From Anaeramoeba flamelloides (Eukaryota > Metamonada > Anaeramoebidae): a stretch of 64,000 nt of DNA. The translations under genes were made by a program, and so were the position numbers. A model generated the notes under the pieces. That model was not told where the DNA came from. It did not search any database and was given only the letters and a program-made list of their open reading frames with translations. How positions within the stretch are numbered: position 1 is the first letter of the stretch; each line of letters opens with the position of its first letter. Below are positions 36,683 to 47,767 of this stretch, one piece after another. The DNA is taken from assembly GCA_027625915.1 (NCBI GenBank), contig JANTQA010000070.1, positions 14,141,001 through 14,205,000 of the forward strand, given 5' to 3'.

Positions 36683-39343
36683 AAATTTCAAACCAATTCC
36701 TATCCTTATACTTGCCAAGAAATGTATTTGAGATTTTGTTTTTAACATCATGAATGTTTGTTTAACTGAGTAATTTTTAAAATAAAATTTTTTGGATCCA
36801 CAATGCTCTTAAACTTTTTAACCATTTTGTTATTGAAAATTATTTCAAAAATAGGATCACAATAATTCTAAAAGAAAAAAAATGAAAATAATTTTTATAA
36901 TAAGAATCTGTAACCAAATACAAATAATAAATATATAAATATATATATATATCAAAATTTATAAAAATAAAAAAAAAAAAAAGAATAAATCAGAATTTAT
37001 GAAAATTATTAAGAACAAAACACTCAGATATTTTCTGAAAGGTTTAACATATCATTGTGTATTTCAAGAAAAAAAAAAAAAAAAATTGTAAAATTTTTAT
37101 TTGCATCAACAAAGAAAAATGAATCTGAAGAACTACATTTCAAATAATTAACCACCTTTTTTCTTATTACAAATCTTAATTCCACTTTTTAAGATTTGTA
37201 GCAAAAACTAAAATATATTAAATTCAATAATATCTATAGTGAAATTAAGTGTGTTTATAATCTTCTTTCACATCAGATTAAAGATCAAGAAAGACATTTA
37301 TTAAATGAAAATATTACTGTAAAAGCAATTTTAAAAAAGTTTTACTTTCTTTAAATACATTACTTTTATTGATATTAAATTAAAATTCAATCTATTTATT
37401 TACATCAAATATTTTTAATCCAAGATTTGAAGATAAAAAAAATAAAAAAACTAAGGATTTAAAATTCATTCTTATAAAATTGATTAAATAAATCTATTTT
37501 AAATTTAAATATTCAATATTTTAACAAAAAATTAATATTTTTCCTTTTCTATTTTTTTTTTATTTATTTTTTTTTAGGCGTTAAGTGGTGCTATTTTAAC
37601 AGAAAAACCAAATATTAGATGGAGTGATGTTGCAGGGTTAGTCGGTGCAAAAGAAGCATTAAAAGAAGCCGTTATTATGCCAATTAAATTTCCACAATTG
37701 TTTGTTGGTAAAAGAAAACCTTGGAAAGGGATTCTTCTTTATGGGGTAAATTTTTCTTTTTTTTTTTTTTTTTTTTTTTTTTTGTTTTTTATTTTTTTTT
37801 TAAAATTAAATTTCCAAAAATTATATGAGCACAAACCTTATAGACTTAAATTATTTAAATCCAATTTTTTTGTGTGTTCGTGTATGATTGTTAATTATAT
37901 TTAGATTTTTTAAGAAAAATTAAAATAAAAAAAAGAGCATGTTTACATCTATTACTGTGACTCGTATATAATGAGATATCAGAAATTTTGTAGTAATAAA
38001 TATCTTATCGCCATTGGAAGTATTTACGATTTTTTACATCTTTAATAAAAATTATTGATTTTTTTTTTTTTATTTTATTTTATTATTTGGAAATATTTTG
38101 AAAAATACCCAATATATAATAATTCAGTTAGTATTAGTATTTAATTCGATTTTACATACCAATTTGCTAATAGTACTAATTAAAAAGAGAATATTATATG
38201 AAACGTAAAAAAAAAAAAATGTAATACTTTTTTGGAAATTTTTAAAATTCATATCCAACATTGAAGAAATTTATAAAATTAAAAAAAAGAAATCACTTTT
38301 TGAAAAAGACTGTAAAAAATTAAAAAATCTAATAATTGAAAAAATAAATATTGTGGATCTCTAAAATATTCTCGAGAATACCCGAAAATAGAAAATAGCC
38401 GAAATTTTTTAACAACTAAAAAACACTTTTTGAACAACATCTAAGAAACTCTAGTGTCGATCGACTCGGTTTAATGATAAAATTGGAATTTTTATTGTGT
38501 AAACATTTTTTTTTGACTGAAAAATATAAAATGTGAAAAATTGCTTATTTTGAGGAATAATATTCAACTCATTTTGTCTGAAAGGAATTGGTATCTTAGA
38601 TGCCTGCAACATTTCTGATCATTGCTAAATTGTATGAACTAAGGAGAGAAAATGTATTTTTAATAACGATTTCTAATTTTGTATCATTATTCATAATTTT
38701 GTAATCTTAAATGCAATCCAAAAATAACCCTGTAATATCTAATCGAGCAATTACATCACGTACCCTACTCAAGGCTATCAAAACCAAATCATTTCTAACT
38801 TTCCATTCCAGAAGAGAAATTGATTTAATCTAACACATACAAACGCACAACACAACCCAACACAACCCGTACCATACCAAAAACATACCCTGGAATACAA
38901 TACACCTACCCTAACAAGCTCTAACATACTCAAAATACTCAAAAAGTACTAAAAACTTTTCAGAGGGTTTTAAACCGAAAATTCAAAAAATATTTTGTCT
39001 TAAAGTTAAAATTGTTATTTTACCAATAACCATTTATCCCTGAACTCTACGGTTTCTTAAAAGTTCTTCAAAAGGTGTTTTTAAGTGGTTGTAAAATTTT
39101 CGAGTTTTTTTTGATTTTCGGGTATTCTCGGAAGTATTTCAAACACCCAATATTGTTGAAATAGACATTCATCAAGATTTTCTTATGTGCTACATTATAA
39201 AAAAAAAGAAAAAAAAAATTATTAATCAATTTTTTAAATTGAATCCTTCTTTTTTGTCACCAAAATAATTTTTAAGTAAAATATTTAATTCATAAAAATA
39301 AACATCTTGTTGGAAAGAAAGTAAATAGGTCATTAGATATCTA

Positions 39344-39386
<43 letters not shown>

Positions 39387-41135
39387 ATATATATATATAT
39401 AAACTCTGTTTCAGTCAAAGGGGCCCAACGTTTTTTTCAAATATCAATTATTTTATATAATTAACCTTTGAAGAACAAATAAGAAATAAAGAGAATAATA
39501 CACCTCAAAGAAATGTTGATACATGTCTGAAAGAAAACTAATTAATCAATAGCTTTTCTTAAAAATTGAAAAACTCAAATTCTTAGGGCCCAATTGAGAA
39601 AAACAAGGATGTTCGTTTTGAACTTCTACTGGTATTTGAATAATAAATATGAAACATTTTTCACTTCATTTTCCATACTTTTCTTTTAGAAATTAAGCTC
39701 CCAAACAAAGTTTGTTGGTATTTGTGGTCTCTATTTGAAAAAGGAAATGAAAATGAAGTGAAAATTTTTCACATTTATTAAACAAATATCAAGATCAAAG
39801 ATCGAATTGAATTGCAATAGAAATCAATAGATTTCTCAAGAATCTTTACATGGTTTCAATGACATTAGAATAACACATTTTTACCAAGTGACTATTGATC
39901 ATGCAATAAAAAATTTTTTGCAAATGAATCTGGTTTTTAAATAAAAAATCCAAAAAAAAAACAAAAATGTGAAAAAATGATTTCAATTTTGAAAATTTCC
40001 AAAATAAAATTTTTCTTCTAATATCTATGCAAACCCTTTAAACACGTGTATTATACCATTACAAATTGACCCCTTTGACTGAAAAATAGTTTATATATAT
40101 TAGGATAAAAATAATAAAAAAATGTAAAATTCTTTCAAAAAAAAAAAAAAAATACTTTTATCATTTTGTTTGAAAATGAATTATAAATTGATTAGAATTC
40201 TGGACAATAAAGTGTTTCAAAATTTCTGGGATTTGATTTCTAATTTTATTATAATTTCAAAAATTAATATTTATATAAATCAAATTAAAAAAAAATTAAA
40301 AATCTATTAAATTAAATAATTATAGCCACCAGGAACTGGTAAAAGTTACCTCGCCAAAGCTGTTGCAACTGAAGCAGATTCTACATTTTTATCCGTTTCC
40401 TCATCTGATTTGGTATCCAAGTGGTTGGGGGAAAGTGAAAGATTAGTCAAGCAAATGTTTGCGATGGCAAGAGAGAAAAAGCCCTCCATTATATTTATTG
40501 ATGAAATTGATTCTCTATGTAGTGCAAGAAGCGAGAAGGATTCTGAATCTGGAAGAAGAATTAAAACAGAATTTTTGGTACAAATGAACGGATTGGGTAA
40601 CTCTATGGATGGTATTTTAGTTCTTGCCGCAACCAATATCCCATGGGCCCTTGATACAGCTGTTAGAAGAAGATTTGATAAAAGGATCTATATCCCTCTA
40701 CCAGATCAAGCAGCACGCGCCAGAATTTTTGAAATTCATCTTGGTAAAACTCCCCATAACTTGAAAAAAAAGGATTTTAAAAAACTTGCACAAAAAACTG
40801 ATGGATATTCAGGTAGTGATATTTCAGTTATTGTTAAAGACGCATTAATGCAGCCTGTGAGAAAGGTGCAAACCGCTACACATTTCAAATGCGTTAAGGG
40901 CCCAGACCCAGAAGACCCAGACATTATCCGTGATGACTTAGTAACTCCCTGTTCACCAGGCGACAAAGGTGCCTTTGAAAAAAACTGGATGGATATTGAA
41001 TCAAATGATTTAGTCGTTCCAGATATAACAATGAAAGATTTCCTCAAGTCTATCAAAAAAATCAAACCTTCAGTTGGAGACGATGATATCAAAGAGCACA
41101 TTAAATTTACTGAAGAATTTGGGGAAGAATGTTAA
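31199..41135 (+). CDS. VPS4: VPS4-type AAA ATPase, 4 exons
   Basis: VPS4 pulls apart ESCRT-III filaments on endosomes and in abscission. Exons: 31199-31328, 31807-32048, 37578-37745, 40326-41135; 1350 nt, 449 residues (human VPS4A 437). The N-terminal MIT helices span about residues 1-70 ([13 protein letters not shown], then [13 protein letters not shown]). A Lys/Ser/Gly-rich linker follows to about 120. The AAA domain includes [10 protein letters not shown], Walker A GPPGTGKS at 180-187, Walker B IIFIDEID with D239/E240, and [10 protein letters not shown] with the RRRF arginines. The VPS4 C-terminal part follows, with [17 protein letters not shown] and the closing helix [10 protein letters not shown]. 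Intron 3 splits Walker A between Gly180 and Pro181. Introns are 478, 5529 and 2580 bp with donors GTAAAA, GTAAGC and GTAAAT. Confidence 0.96.
31701..31771. repeat. Pyrimidine-rich (TCTTG)n microsatellite in VPS4 intron 1
   Basis: TTTTC units grade into about ten TCTTG/TTGTC units, one with a TCTTG to TTTTG change. The tract ends about 35 bp before the exon 2 acceptor, so it may also serve as the polypyrimidine tract. Confidence 0.85.
32490..32652. repeat. Small hairpin repeat
   Basis: CATTCAGCTTTCCATAA near 32493 and its exact reverse complement TTATGGAAAGCTGAATG near 32632 bracket about 140 bp. It resembles a very short foldback or MITE remnant. Confidence 0.55.
33041..33473. mobile_element. 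Inverted-repeat element K
   Basis: Imperfect arms of about 80 bp. The left has CACAAATGTCATCCTTT and TCTTTTATCCACAGGAT; the right has the complements ATCTTTGGATAAAAGA and GGACGACATTTGTAATGTG. The length is about 433 bp. A 63-codon open stretch inside lacks an ATG start. Confidence 0.6.
33630..34435. mobile_element. Foldback element L with ~165-bp inverted arms
   Basis: The left arm (about 33630-33795) and right arm (about 34275-34435) are nearly perfect complements. Both include CTCAAACGGTTTGATTCACT, GGTAACCTATTTAAAACC and the TTACTTGTTTGAAAAAAAAG segment. The loop is A/T-rich without a gene. Borders are approximate. Confidence 0.7.
34722..35303. mobile_element. Family A MITE, copy A2
   Basis: 582 bp with ends AGCTATTTCCAATAAAGTGG and CCACTTTTTTGGAAATACCT and TA on both sides. 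It is closely similar to A1 throughout and in the same orientation. Confidence 0.8.
35692..35895. repeat. Family H repeat, fragment 1
   Basis: It contains CTTGAGTTTTCTGTTTATTT and downstream complementary copies (AACAGAAAACCTCAAGAAAA), then GGCACTTGACGGCACTCTAC. Related stretches lie at 43118-43475 and 47768-49002. Confidence 0.55.
36619..36679. repeat. (CA)n/(TA)n microsatellite
   Basis: A short CA tract is followed by a long uninterrupted TA tract in VPS4 intron 2. Confidence 0.9.
38120..38246. mobile_element. Truncated family A element (A7)
   Basis: It matches the right-hand ~125 bp of family A, including ATGAAACGTAAAAA and ACTTTTTTGGAAAT. The other terminus is absent. Confidence 0.5.
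38346..39155. mobile_element. Inverted-repeat element M
   Basis: The arms are about 120 bp and imperfect. The left has GAGAATACCCGAAAAT and AAAACACTTTTTGAACAAC; the right has the complements TTCAAAAGGTGTTTTT and ATTTTCGGGTATTCTC. The interior (about 38700-38945) is unusually rich in C and A on the plus strand. Confidence 0.6.
39344..39401. repeat. (TATC)n(TA)n microsatellite
   Basis: About ten TATC units followed by a TA tract. Family E copy 1 begins at its end, and TA repeats resume on the far side of the element at 40092. Confidence 0.9.
39402..40091. mobile_element. Family E MITE, copy 1
   Basis: 690 bp. The left end is AACTCTGTTTCAGTCAAAGG, the right end is CCTTTGACTGAAAAATAGTT, and TA lies outside both. 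It is nearly identical to the copy at 48190-48882, suggesting recent movement. Confidence 0.85.
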
Positions 41136-41576
41136 AAAATTTTTTTCCGTATCTTTTCTTGTTTTGTTTTTGTTCCAATTTTTAATTTTCTTTTTTTTTT
41201 TTTATATCTTACTCATCTTTTTTTTATTTTATTTTATTTTATCCTATTTTCTTTTATTTTTTTGACTTTTTAATTTATTTCTTTTTGATCATCAACAAGT
41301 ATAATTTTTATTAAAAATAATTTTAAAATTTGAAAAAAATTTACTCAATAAATCCAATAAATAAGTACATTATAAATTTCTTTTCATTTTTTTTAAAAGC
41401 CCACAAAAAAATTTTGCATTAATTATCTATTCATTTTTTTTTTTTTTTTAATCAACCAATTGTTTTTAGATTAAATTTGACCTTTTTTTTTTGATATTGT
41501 TTAAATTAAAAAATCAAAATATTTAGTAATGAAAATTTGAATTTGAGTAGCAGAGTAGATTGCAATTCATTAAAAA

Positions 41577-42100
41577 TTTTATTTCTGTCAAAGCTGACCA
41601 AAAAAATTTCCAAATATCAATTATTTTTTATATTTAACTATTGAAAATTAAATAAAAAATAAGTAAGGCTTTAAATAAAATATATAAGAAAATAGTTGAT
41701 GTCTGTATGAAATAAAACTTGTAAATGACGAGATTTTCTTAAAAATTGAAAAACTCAAATTCTGAAGTGATGTCATTAACAAAAACAACAATAATAATTT
41801 TCAGCTTTAATTAAGATCTTTAGAAAATTCGAATAGAAATAAAAAAGATTTTTCTATAATCAATTTCATGTTTTCAATAACATTAAAATACCACCTTTTT
41901 ACTAAGGGACTGAAGATCTTGTAAAATAAAAAATAATTATGAATAACAAATCAATTCTAAATAGAAAAAAGAAATAAAAACAAAAAATGACAAAAAAAAT
42001 ACTTTGATTTTGAAAAATTCCATAATAATTTTTTTCTTCTAATATCCATTCAAGCATCATAAAAAGGTGTAATTCACCCATTATAACTTGACATTTTGAT
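41577..42100. mobile_element. Degenerate family E element
   Basis: TTTCTGTCAAAGCTGACC at the left and CATTATAACTTGACATTTTG at the right match diverged E ends. The interior shares TTAAAAATTGAAAAACTCAA and ACATTAAAATACCACCTTTT with the intact copies. Confidence 0.6.
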
Positions 42101-42124
42101 GAGGCAATGAAGTTCTTATATATA

Positions 42125-42822
42125 AACCCTTTTTCAAACAAAATGACACAAAAATTTTCAAGAATTATCCATAATTGAATCAAATTAATTGTAGTTTCAT
42201 TCTAAAAAATAGGAAACTCTTTAAAACTTAAAAAAACACTCAACTTGATATTTAAAACTCATTGAAACAAAACAATCAAATAGAAAATTAAATATTTTAA
42301 AAATTGATTTTCTCTTGGATTTGAAATTCGATATCTCGTTTTGTAAATGATAAGGAAAAAAAATATCAAATCAATAAAACCCTTTGAACAAGGTGAATTG
42401 GGAAAAAGTTCTCTGAATTTTATTGATAATTCTTGACCAGTTAAACTTTTGTTCTTTAAAGTCTCATTTTCAAGATAAAGAGGGAAATCATATCGGTATT
42501 TTGTTGGAATTGTTTATTATCTTTATTTTCTTTTTTCTTGGTTCCATACATCAATCCAATAATGATCTTTCAAAATTCCAACATCTAGCTCATTCAAAAT
42601 CAAACTTAAACTGTTTTCATTTTTATACTGTCAGATTATTTTCAAATTGGTTTATTCTTATCTTGGTTTTTTCATTTTCCAACTGTTCAATATCCATAAA
42701 TAAAAAAAATGAAAAAAGTAATAATTGAAATGAAAATCTCCAAAAAGTAATTCTCTTTTCATCAATCAAATTTAAGGGCATTGACGATTTATTAGGAATG
42801 CAAATTTGTTTGAAAAAGAGTT
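42125..42822. mobile_element. Family D element, copy 2
   Basis: 698 bp. The left end is AACCCTTTTTCAAACAAAAT, the right end is GTTTGAAAAAGAGTT, with TA outside both. The interior aligns with copy 1 (for example TCAAATTAATTGTAGTTTCA) but without the 21-bp array. Confidence 0.75.
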
Positions 42823-43117
42823 TAGATTGATTTTTTTTTTTTTTTTCAGAAAATTATAATTATAATAATTGAAAATTCTATAAAGCGAGAGAGAGAGAGA
42901 GAATAAGAAAAATAATGCAAATATAATGAATAAAAAATAAAAATATCATTTGCATTATCGAATTTATAATTTACCCACATTCTTGAGATTTGAAGGGATT
43001 AAATAAAATCAAATTTTTACTATTTTTATTAATTAAGTTCAATTGCTTTTTGACTTTTTTTTTTAATTTAAATAATGAATAGAAAAAATCAAAAATATTC
43101 TTTTTTTTCTTAAAATT

Positions 43118-43475
43118 AAAAAAAACCTCTTTAGGTTTACTTGAGTCTTTGGTTTAACCTGATATTCAATATATTTTCAGAATAACATAGAAAAACTCTC
43201 AAAAATCACCATTAACTTCACGAAACTGCCTTGGAATTAGTGTAAAAATGATATTTTGTTCTCTATTCTTTTTAAATTTTGAAAACTGTGGTTAGGTTTT
43301 CTTGAGTATTCTGTTTATTTCGAAAGTAAATAGATTTTCGTTAGGTTTTTTTGAGTTTTCTATTTATTTCTGAAGTTTTTTAGATTTTCTAGAGTTTTCT
43401 GTCAATTTGGAAAATCAATTGATTTTGCAGATTAAACAGAAAACCACAGAAAACCTAGGAACTTGTAGACACTTA
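43118..43475. repeat. Family H repeat, fragment 2
   Basis: Repeated GTTAGGTTTTCTTGAGT-like motifs on the left and AACAGAAAACCACAGAAAAC, CCTAGGAACTTG on the right, as in the other H copies. Confidence 0.5.
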
Positions 43476-44416
43476 ATTCCCTATAGGTAATCTACAGTAA
43501 TTCTCCCAGAATTCAAATGAGGGTGCGAAAAACACAGATAAAAAGATGATTAATAATAGAGTAATTTCATGAAATATTATTAATATTTGGTATTCTGCTG
43601 TTGTTACGTTTTTATTTTTTAATGAAAAAGAACTGAAGAAAATCAAAAAATTGAATCTATTCTTAAAAAAAAAAATAAACACTACATAAAAGTATCTGGG
43701 CACTAAGTACCCAGATTTATATTTTTTTTTTTACTATTTCAAGTATTTTTTATTTTTATTTTTCTTATTAGTTTTTCTTTATTACCTTTTTTTTTCTAAC
43801 CTAATAGCTTTGATGGAAAATTATTTACAAGACAAATAAATTTCAAAATTTTAGTTAATCAAAATTTAATAATTTCTTTGTTTTGTTTAAAAGATATAAT
43901 TTTTTAAAAAGTTTTTTGTCAAATATTTTTGACAATTTTTTTTTCCATATGCTTCTGATATAATTATATCTTTCACAATTTCTAAAAAAGCGATCTATTG
44001 TTTCCCGAATATTAAGTACAGTAATCATACTTTCCCCCCTTTTCTTTTTTCCCGAAAGTATCTTATTCGGATTGGGTTTTTAAGACATATGAATATCTAT
44101 TTAATACATTTGTAAAAGTTCGAAAAAAATTGAAAATGTAGCAATCATAAAGAACGAAAAAAAAAAAAAATTTTTTTACAATAATTCAAAATTAATTACA
44201 TATTTGAAGTGTTTGAAAATGATGAAAAAGAAAAATACTTTAATTTTAATCTTATTGGAATGTATAATTAATATACAAAAAAAAATATACATTTTATTGT
44301 TTTGAATAAAAAAGTGTAATTGATAAAAATTTTTTAAAAATTTTTTATGATTTTGAAAGAATAAATATCTGTAAAATTGAAAAAAAAAATACAGAAATTC
44401 TAGTTGTACCACATAA

Positions 44417-44420
<4 letters not shown>

Positions 44421-44458
<38 letters not shown>
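44421..44458. repeat. (TA)n microsatellite
   Basis: An uninterrupted TA tract about 120 bp past the stop codon of the minus-strand gene. Confidence 0.9.
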
Positions 44459-44460
<2 letters not shown>

Positions 44461-44578
44461 ATATATGTTATATTATATTGAAATAAATTAGTTTTTATAG
44501 GTGAATTTTTTGATAAGAAAATTTTTTGATTTAATTTCAAAAGAGTGTTGATATTTGAAAATGATTTTCAAAATAATT

Positions 44579-46519
44579 TTAATTTTCAAACCAATCAATT
44601 GGTGGTGGTAATGGTGGATTTAGAGAGTTTTCCTCTTCTTGTGTTAAATTGTTACTTGAACTATTTGATTTGTCCTGATTTTTTGGTGTGTTTGACTTGA
44701 AAATATCAAAAAAGTCATTTTTACTTTTTTTTGTACTTTTGCTGTTTTTTGTTGGAGTCAAATTGCTACTCTTGGTATTTAATTGATCACCAAAACTATT
44801 TTTAGAATTGTTTGGTATATTGAAATCATTAGTATTAACGAATAAATCATCTTCTAAACTATCCAAATGAAAAAAGTCATCATTTAATTGTCGATCATTG
44901 GGCTTTGGATTTTGTTTTAAATTTGGTGGAGTTTTATTAACAGGATTATTCGATGAACTTTTAACACTAGAAGGTAATTCTTCCAGAAAACTTGAAGAAT
45001 TGAATGATGGAAACAAATTTGGAATTTTTAAATTAAAATCTAAATCCAAAATTCCATTTAAGGCATCTTGAGGCTTATTAATTTTTGGTGTTTTCTTATG
45101 TACTTCTTGATCGTTTTTCTTTTGTATTTGCATTTGTTTTGCTTTTTCCTTTTCTGTTTTTTTTTTGTTTATCTTTCTTATCCGCTCTTGTTCTCGTTCT
45201 CTTTCTTTTTTTCTTTGTATTTGTATTTGTTTCTCTTTTTTCCTTTTCCGTTTTCTTTCCCTTTCTCGTTCCCATTCTTTTTCTTTTTCTTTTTCTTTTT
45301 CTCTCTCCTTTTCCCTCTCCTTTTCCCTCTCCCTCTCCCTTTCTCTTTTTCTTTCTCTTTCTTTCTCTTTTTTTCTTTCTCTTTCTTTTTTTTCTCTCAG
45401 TTTTTCTCTTTCTCTTTTCCTTACTTTCTCCAATTCCCTCTCCCTTTCTCTTTCTTTTTCTCTTTCTTTTTCTCTTTCTTTTTCTTTTTCTTTTTCTTTT
45501 TCTCTTTCCCTTTCTCTTTCTCTTTCTTTTTCTTTTTCTTTTTCTTTTTTTTCTCTCGCATTTTTCCTTTCCATTTCCTTTTTTTCCTCATCAATATTTT
45601 TAATGGCGCCTTTATTGATTTGCTTTTCATGAGTGAAATTATTATTACTTTTGATTTTATTATCTTTACTATTCTTTATTTCAATGCTGTTATTATTGAA
45701 AAGAAGAGGAGTAAAATCCGAATTTGACTCTGAACTTGAATTGAATTCAAACTCGGAACCAGAACTTGAATTAGAGTCAGGACTACCACTAGAGCTAATC
45801 GAAGAACCAGACTCTAAACTCATACTATTATTCGTTTTAGAGTCCAAATGGTTTACTCTTCTTTTTTTGTTTTGTAGTGTTGAAATTCTTTCTTTTTCCT
45901 TTTCCTTTTCCTTTTCCTTTTCCTTTTCCTTTTCCCTTTCCCTTTTTCTTTTTCTTTCTCTTTCTTTGCTATGTTTTTTGTATTTTGATTGGTGGTGTGC
46001 TGAATAATCATTTGGAGTTCTTCTTCTTCTTTTTCTTCTACTTTTTTTTTTCGGATCATATTTATGGTACTTTTTTTTTCTTTTCTTCTCTTTACTCCGA
46101 GAAGAGCTTGAATATTTTTTTTTTTCACTTCGACTTCGCCAATGTGATCGGTGGCCGTGGTGGCTTCTTTTTTTTGAATGTAAATTTTTATGGTAAACTC
46201 GTTTATTTTGCACAGAATATGATCTATGCTTTCTTCCTCGTTTTGGTGTTTCTAAACAATCCTTGTTTGGAAATTTTATTCTTGCGCCATTGCTATTTGT
46301 TCTTGAGATCATTAAGTCAACATTACGAATTAAAAATAACCTCCTGTTCTGGATAAGGCGAAGGAAAAAGATCGGAAAGGCACTTTTTTGAAAAGTTTTT
46401 TGTTGGAATTTTCTTTTTCTTTTATAAGATTGGTCAGTGATCCCTCGGTAACCAGAATAATAATAATATGTTTTAGCTAATCCTGTGTCTTGTAACAATT
46501 CTTCGGGGAAGTTTTCCAT
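44579..46519 (-). CDS. Unrecognised RS/KE-rich protein with a long charged helix
   Basis: An intronless frame of 646 residues. I do not recognise the family. The N-terminus (MENFPEELLQDTGLAKTYYY) is the most ordered-looking part. Residues ~90-215 are basic and rich in Arg, Ser, His and Lys (RGRKHRSYS, HRSHWRSRSEKKK), resembling RS-type nuclear proteins. A Ser/Asn/Glu stretch follows. Residues ~300-465 are almost entirely alternating E, K and R, predicted to form a single alpha helix of the ER/K type rather than a coiled coil. The C-terminus has acidic/hydrophobic DFF and DLD motifs and ends PPLPPPIDWFEN. A nuclear or splicing-associated role is a guess from composition. An upstream ATG at 46600 adds 27 hydrophobic residues encoded by poly-A/T; ACAATGG at 46519 is preferred. 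Confidence 0.75.
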   Translation of the reverse strand: MENFPEELLQDTGLAKTYYYYSGYRGITDQSYKRKRKFQQKTFQKSAFPIFFLRLIQNRRLFLIRNVDLMISRTNSNGARIKFPNKDCLETPKRGRKHRSYSVQNKRVYHKNLHSKKRSHHGHRSHWRSRSEKKKYSSSSRSKEKKRKKKYHKYDPKKKSRRKRRRRTPNDYSAHHQSKYKKHSKERERKRKREREKEKEKEKEKEKEKERISTLQNKKRRVNHLDSKTNNSMSLESGSSISSSGSPDSNSSSGSEFEFNSSSESNSDFTPLLFNNNSIEIKNSKDNKIKSNNNFTHEKQINKGAIKNIDEEKKEMERKNAREKKEKEKEKEREREREREKEKEKEKEREKEREKERERERELEKVRKREREKLREKKERERKKEKERERKREREREREKEREKEREKEKEKEKEWERERERKRKRKKEKQIQIQRKKEREREQERIRKINKKKTEKEKAKQMQIQKKNDQEVHKKTPKINKPQDALNGILDLDFNLKIPNLFPSFNSSSFLEELPSSVKSSSNNPVNKTPPNLKQNPKPNDRQLNDDFFHLDSLEDDLFVNTNDFNIPNNSKNSFGDQLNTKSSNLTPTKNSKSTKKSKNDFFDIFKSNTPKNQDKSNSSSNNLTQEEENSLNPPLPPPIDWFEN

Positions 46520-47767
46520 TGTAATCAGTTTCTCAATCTTAAAAATTAAAAAAGTAAATAGATAAAAGTAGAGAAAATGATTGTTGAATTTTCCAAACAT
46601 CTTTCACAATCTTGGGAATATTATGAAGCTTTGAGTATTTTCAAAAGAATTTCCAACACTTTTAAATGTTTTCAAAACTTTCAAAAGCGTAAAAGCTTTC
46701 TAAAATTGAAAATATTTATTGTTATAAGTTTTGTGAACATTTTTTTATAAATTAATTAAAATTGTAAAATTAGCTATATATTAAAAATTTGGTTTATAAA
46801 AAAAGTAAATTTAAGTTCTATTAAGGGTATAAAAGGTGTAGAAGTTATTTTTCTCTTTATATAAACATTTTTAAAGCCGAATTATTTGTAAATTAATTCA
46901 ATATTTTTTTTTTTTTATTTATATTAAATTAGAGAAGTCAAAGAAAAGTAAGGTATCATTAAAACTATGAATATGTATTTTTTTTGTTGAATTTTCATTT
47001 CAAATAGTTTACAAAAGCAGGATCAAAGAAATTTTTTTGAAAAAGGAAATAATAAAAAAAGAATATTGTCATTATTGTTTTTTTTTTTGTTATAAAATTT
47101 AGTCAAGCTGGGTAGAAGTTTCTAGATTTTTGTTTGTAAACGAATTAATATTGTTTTTTCTTCTTTATTTTGGTTACTTTGTAATTTTTTTTTTGTTTTT
47201 TTAAGGTTCAAACTTTTTTTCCATTATGGAGAGCATATTCTATGATTCATAATTACTTGAAAATTCGTTGATAGTTTCAACCACAAATGTTTCTCAAATA
47301 TTACTGTGTAGAAGATTAATTCTTTTTTTTTTGCCAGTTTGAATTTTAATGGTTTTCTTGAATAGATACAAAACCAAAAAAAAATACAGTTATTTCGAAA
47401 ATAACACAAAAATGTTTTTTTAAATGAAAAAAATTCAATTTTTATACCTTGTGGTTCGTTTTAAGGTGGCCTATACAAAGTTATTTGTTTTTTAAATATA
47501 AAAAATAAGATTTTTTGTATCGAAAAAAACTATATTTGTTTGTCTGAGAGGTACTCTTGATTTTTCATTAGAACACTTAACTCTCAAAAAAACCTACTAA
47601 TTTATAAGTTTTGTATTTTTCAAAATCATTAAGAGTTTATTTTTGATATTTTCAATATTAATATCTATTTAATAAACATCTTTCAAATAAAGAATCAAGA
47701 ATTTTGACTATTAAAGACTTTGTTGATATAAATTAAAAAATATTTGTTTTCTTATTTTATCCATTTA

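Larger units (their letters stand above)
32049..37577 (+). other. Giant intron 2 of VPS4 (5529 bp)
   Basis: It starts GTAAGC after the LRG codons and ends TTTTTAG before [12 protein letters not shown]. Contents: a small hairpin element (32490-32652), element K, long-arm element L, family A copy A2, family H sequence and a TA microsatellite. No coding exon was recognised within it. Confidence 0.85.
37746..40325 (+). other. Long intron 3 of VPS4 (2580 bp)
   Basis: It starts GTAAAT after the Walker A glycine and ends TTATAG before PPGTGKS. It contains a family A fragment, inverted-repeat element M, a TATC microsatellite and family E copy 1. There is no coding exon. Confidence 0.85.
41136..44578. 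other. 3.4 kb intergenic region between VPS4 and a minus-strand gene
   Basis: It holds an old family E copy (41577-42100), family D copy 2, a short GA microsatellite near 42888, family H sequence, and a TA microsatellite near 44421. The two flanking genes converge. No gene is supported. Confidence 0.5.

Noticed and set aside
45068-46356. Long plus-strand frames rich in Phe, Leu and Ser
   Set aside because: They are antisense shadows of the E/K/R-rich minus-strand gene.
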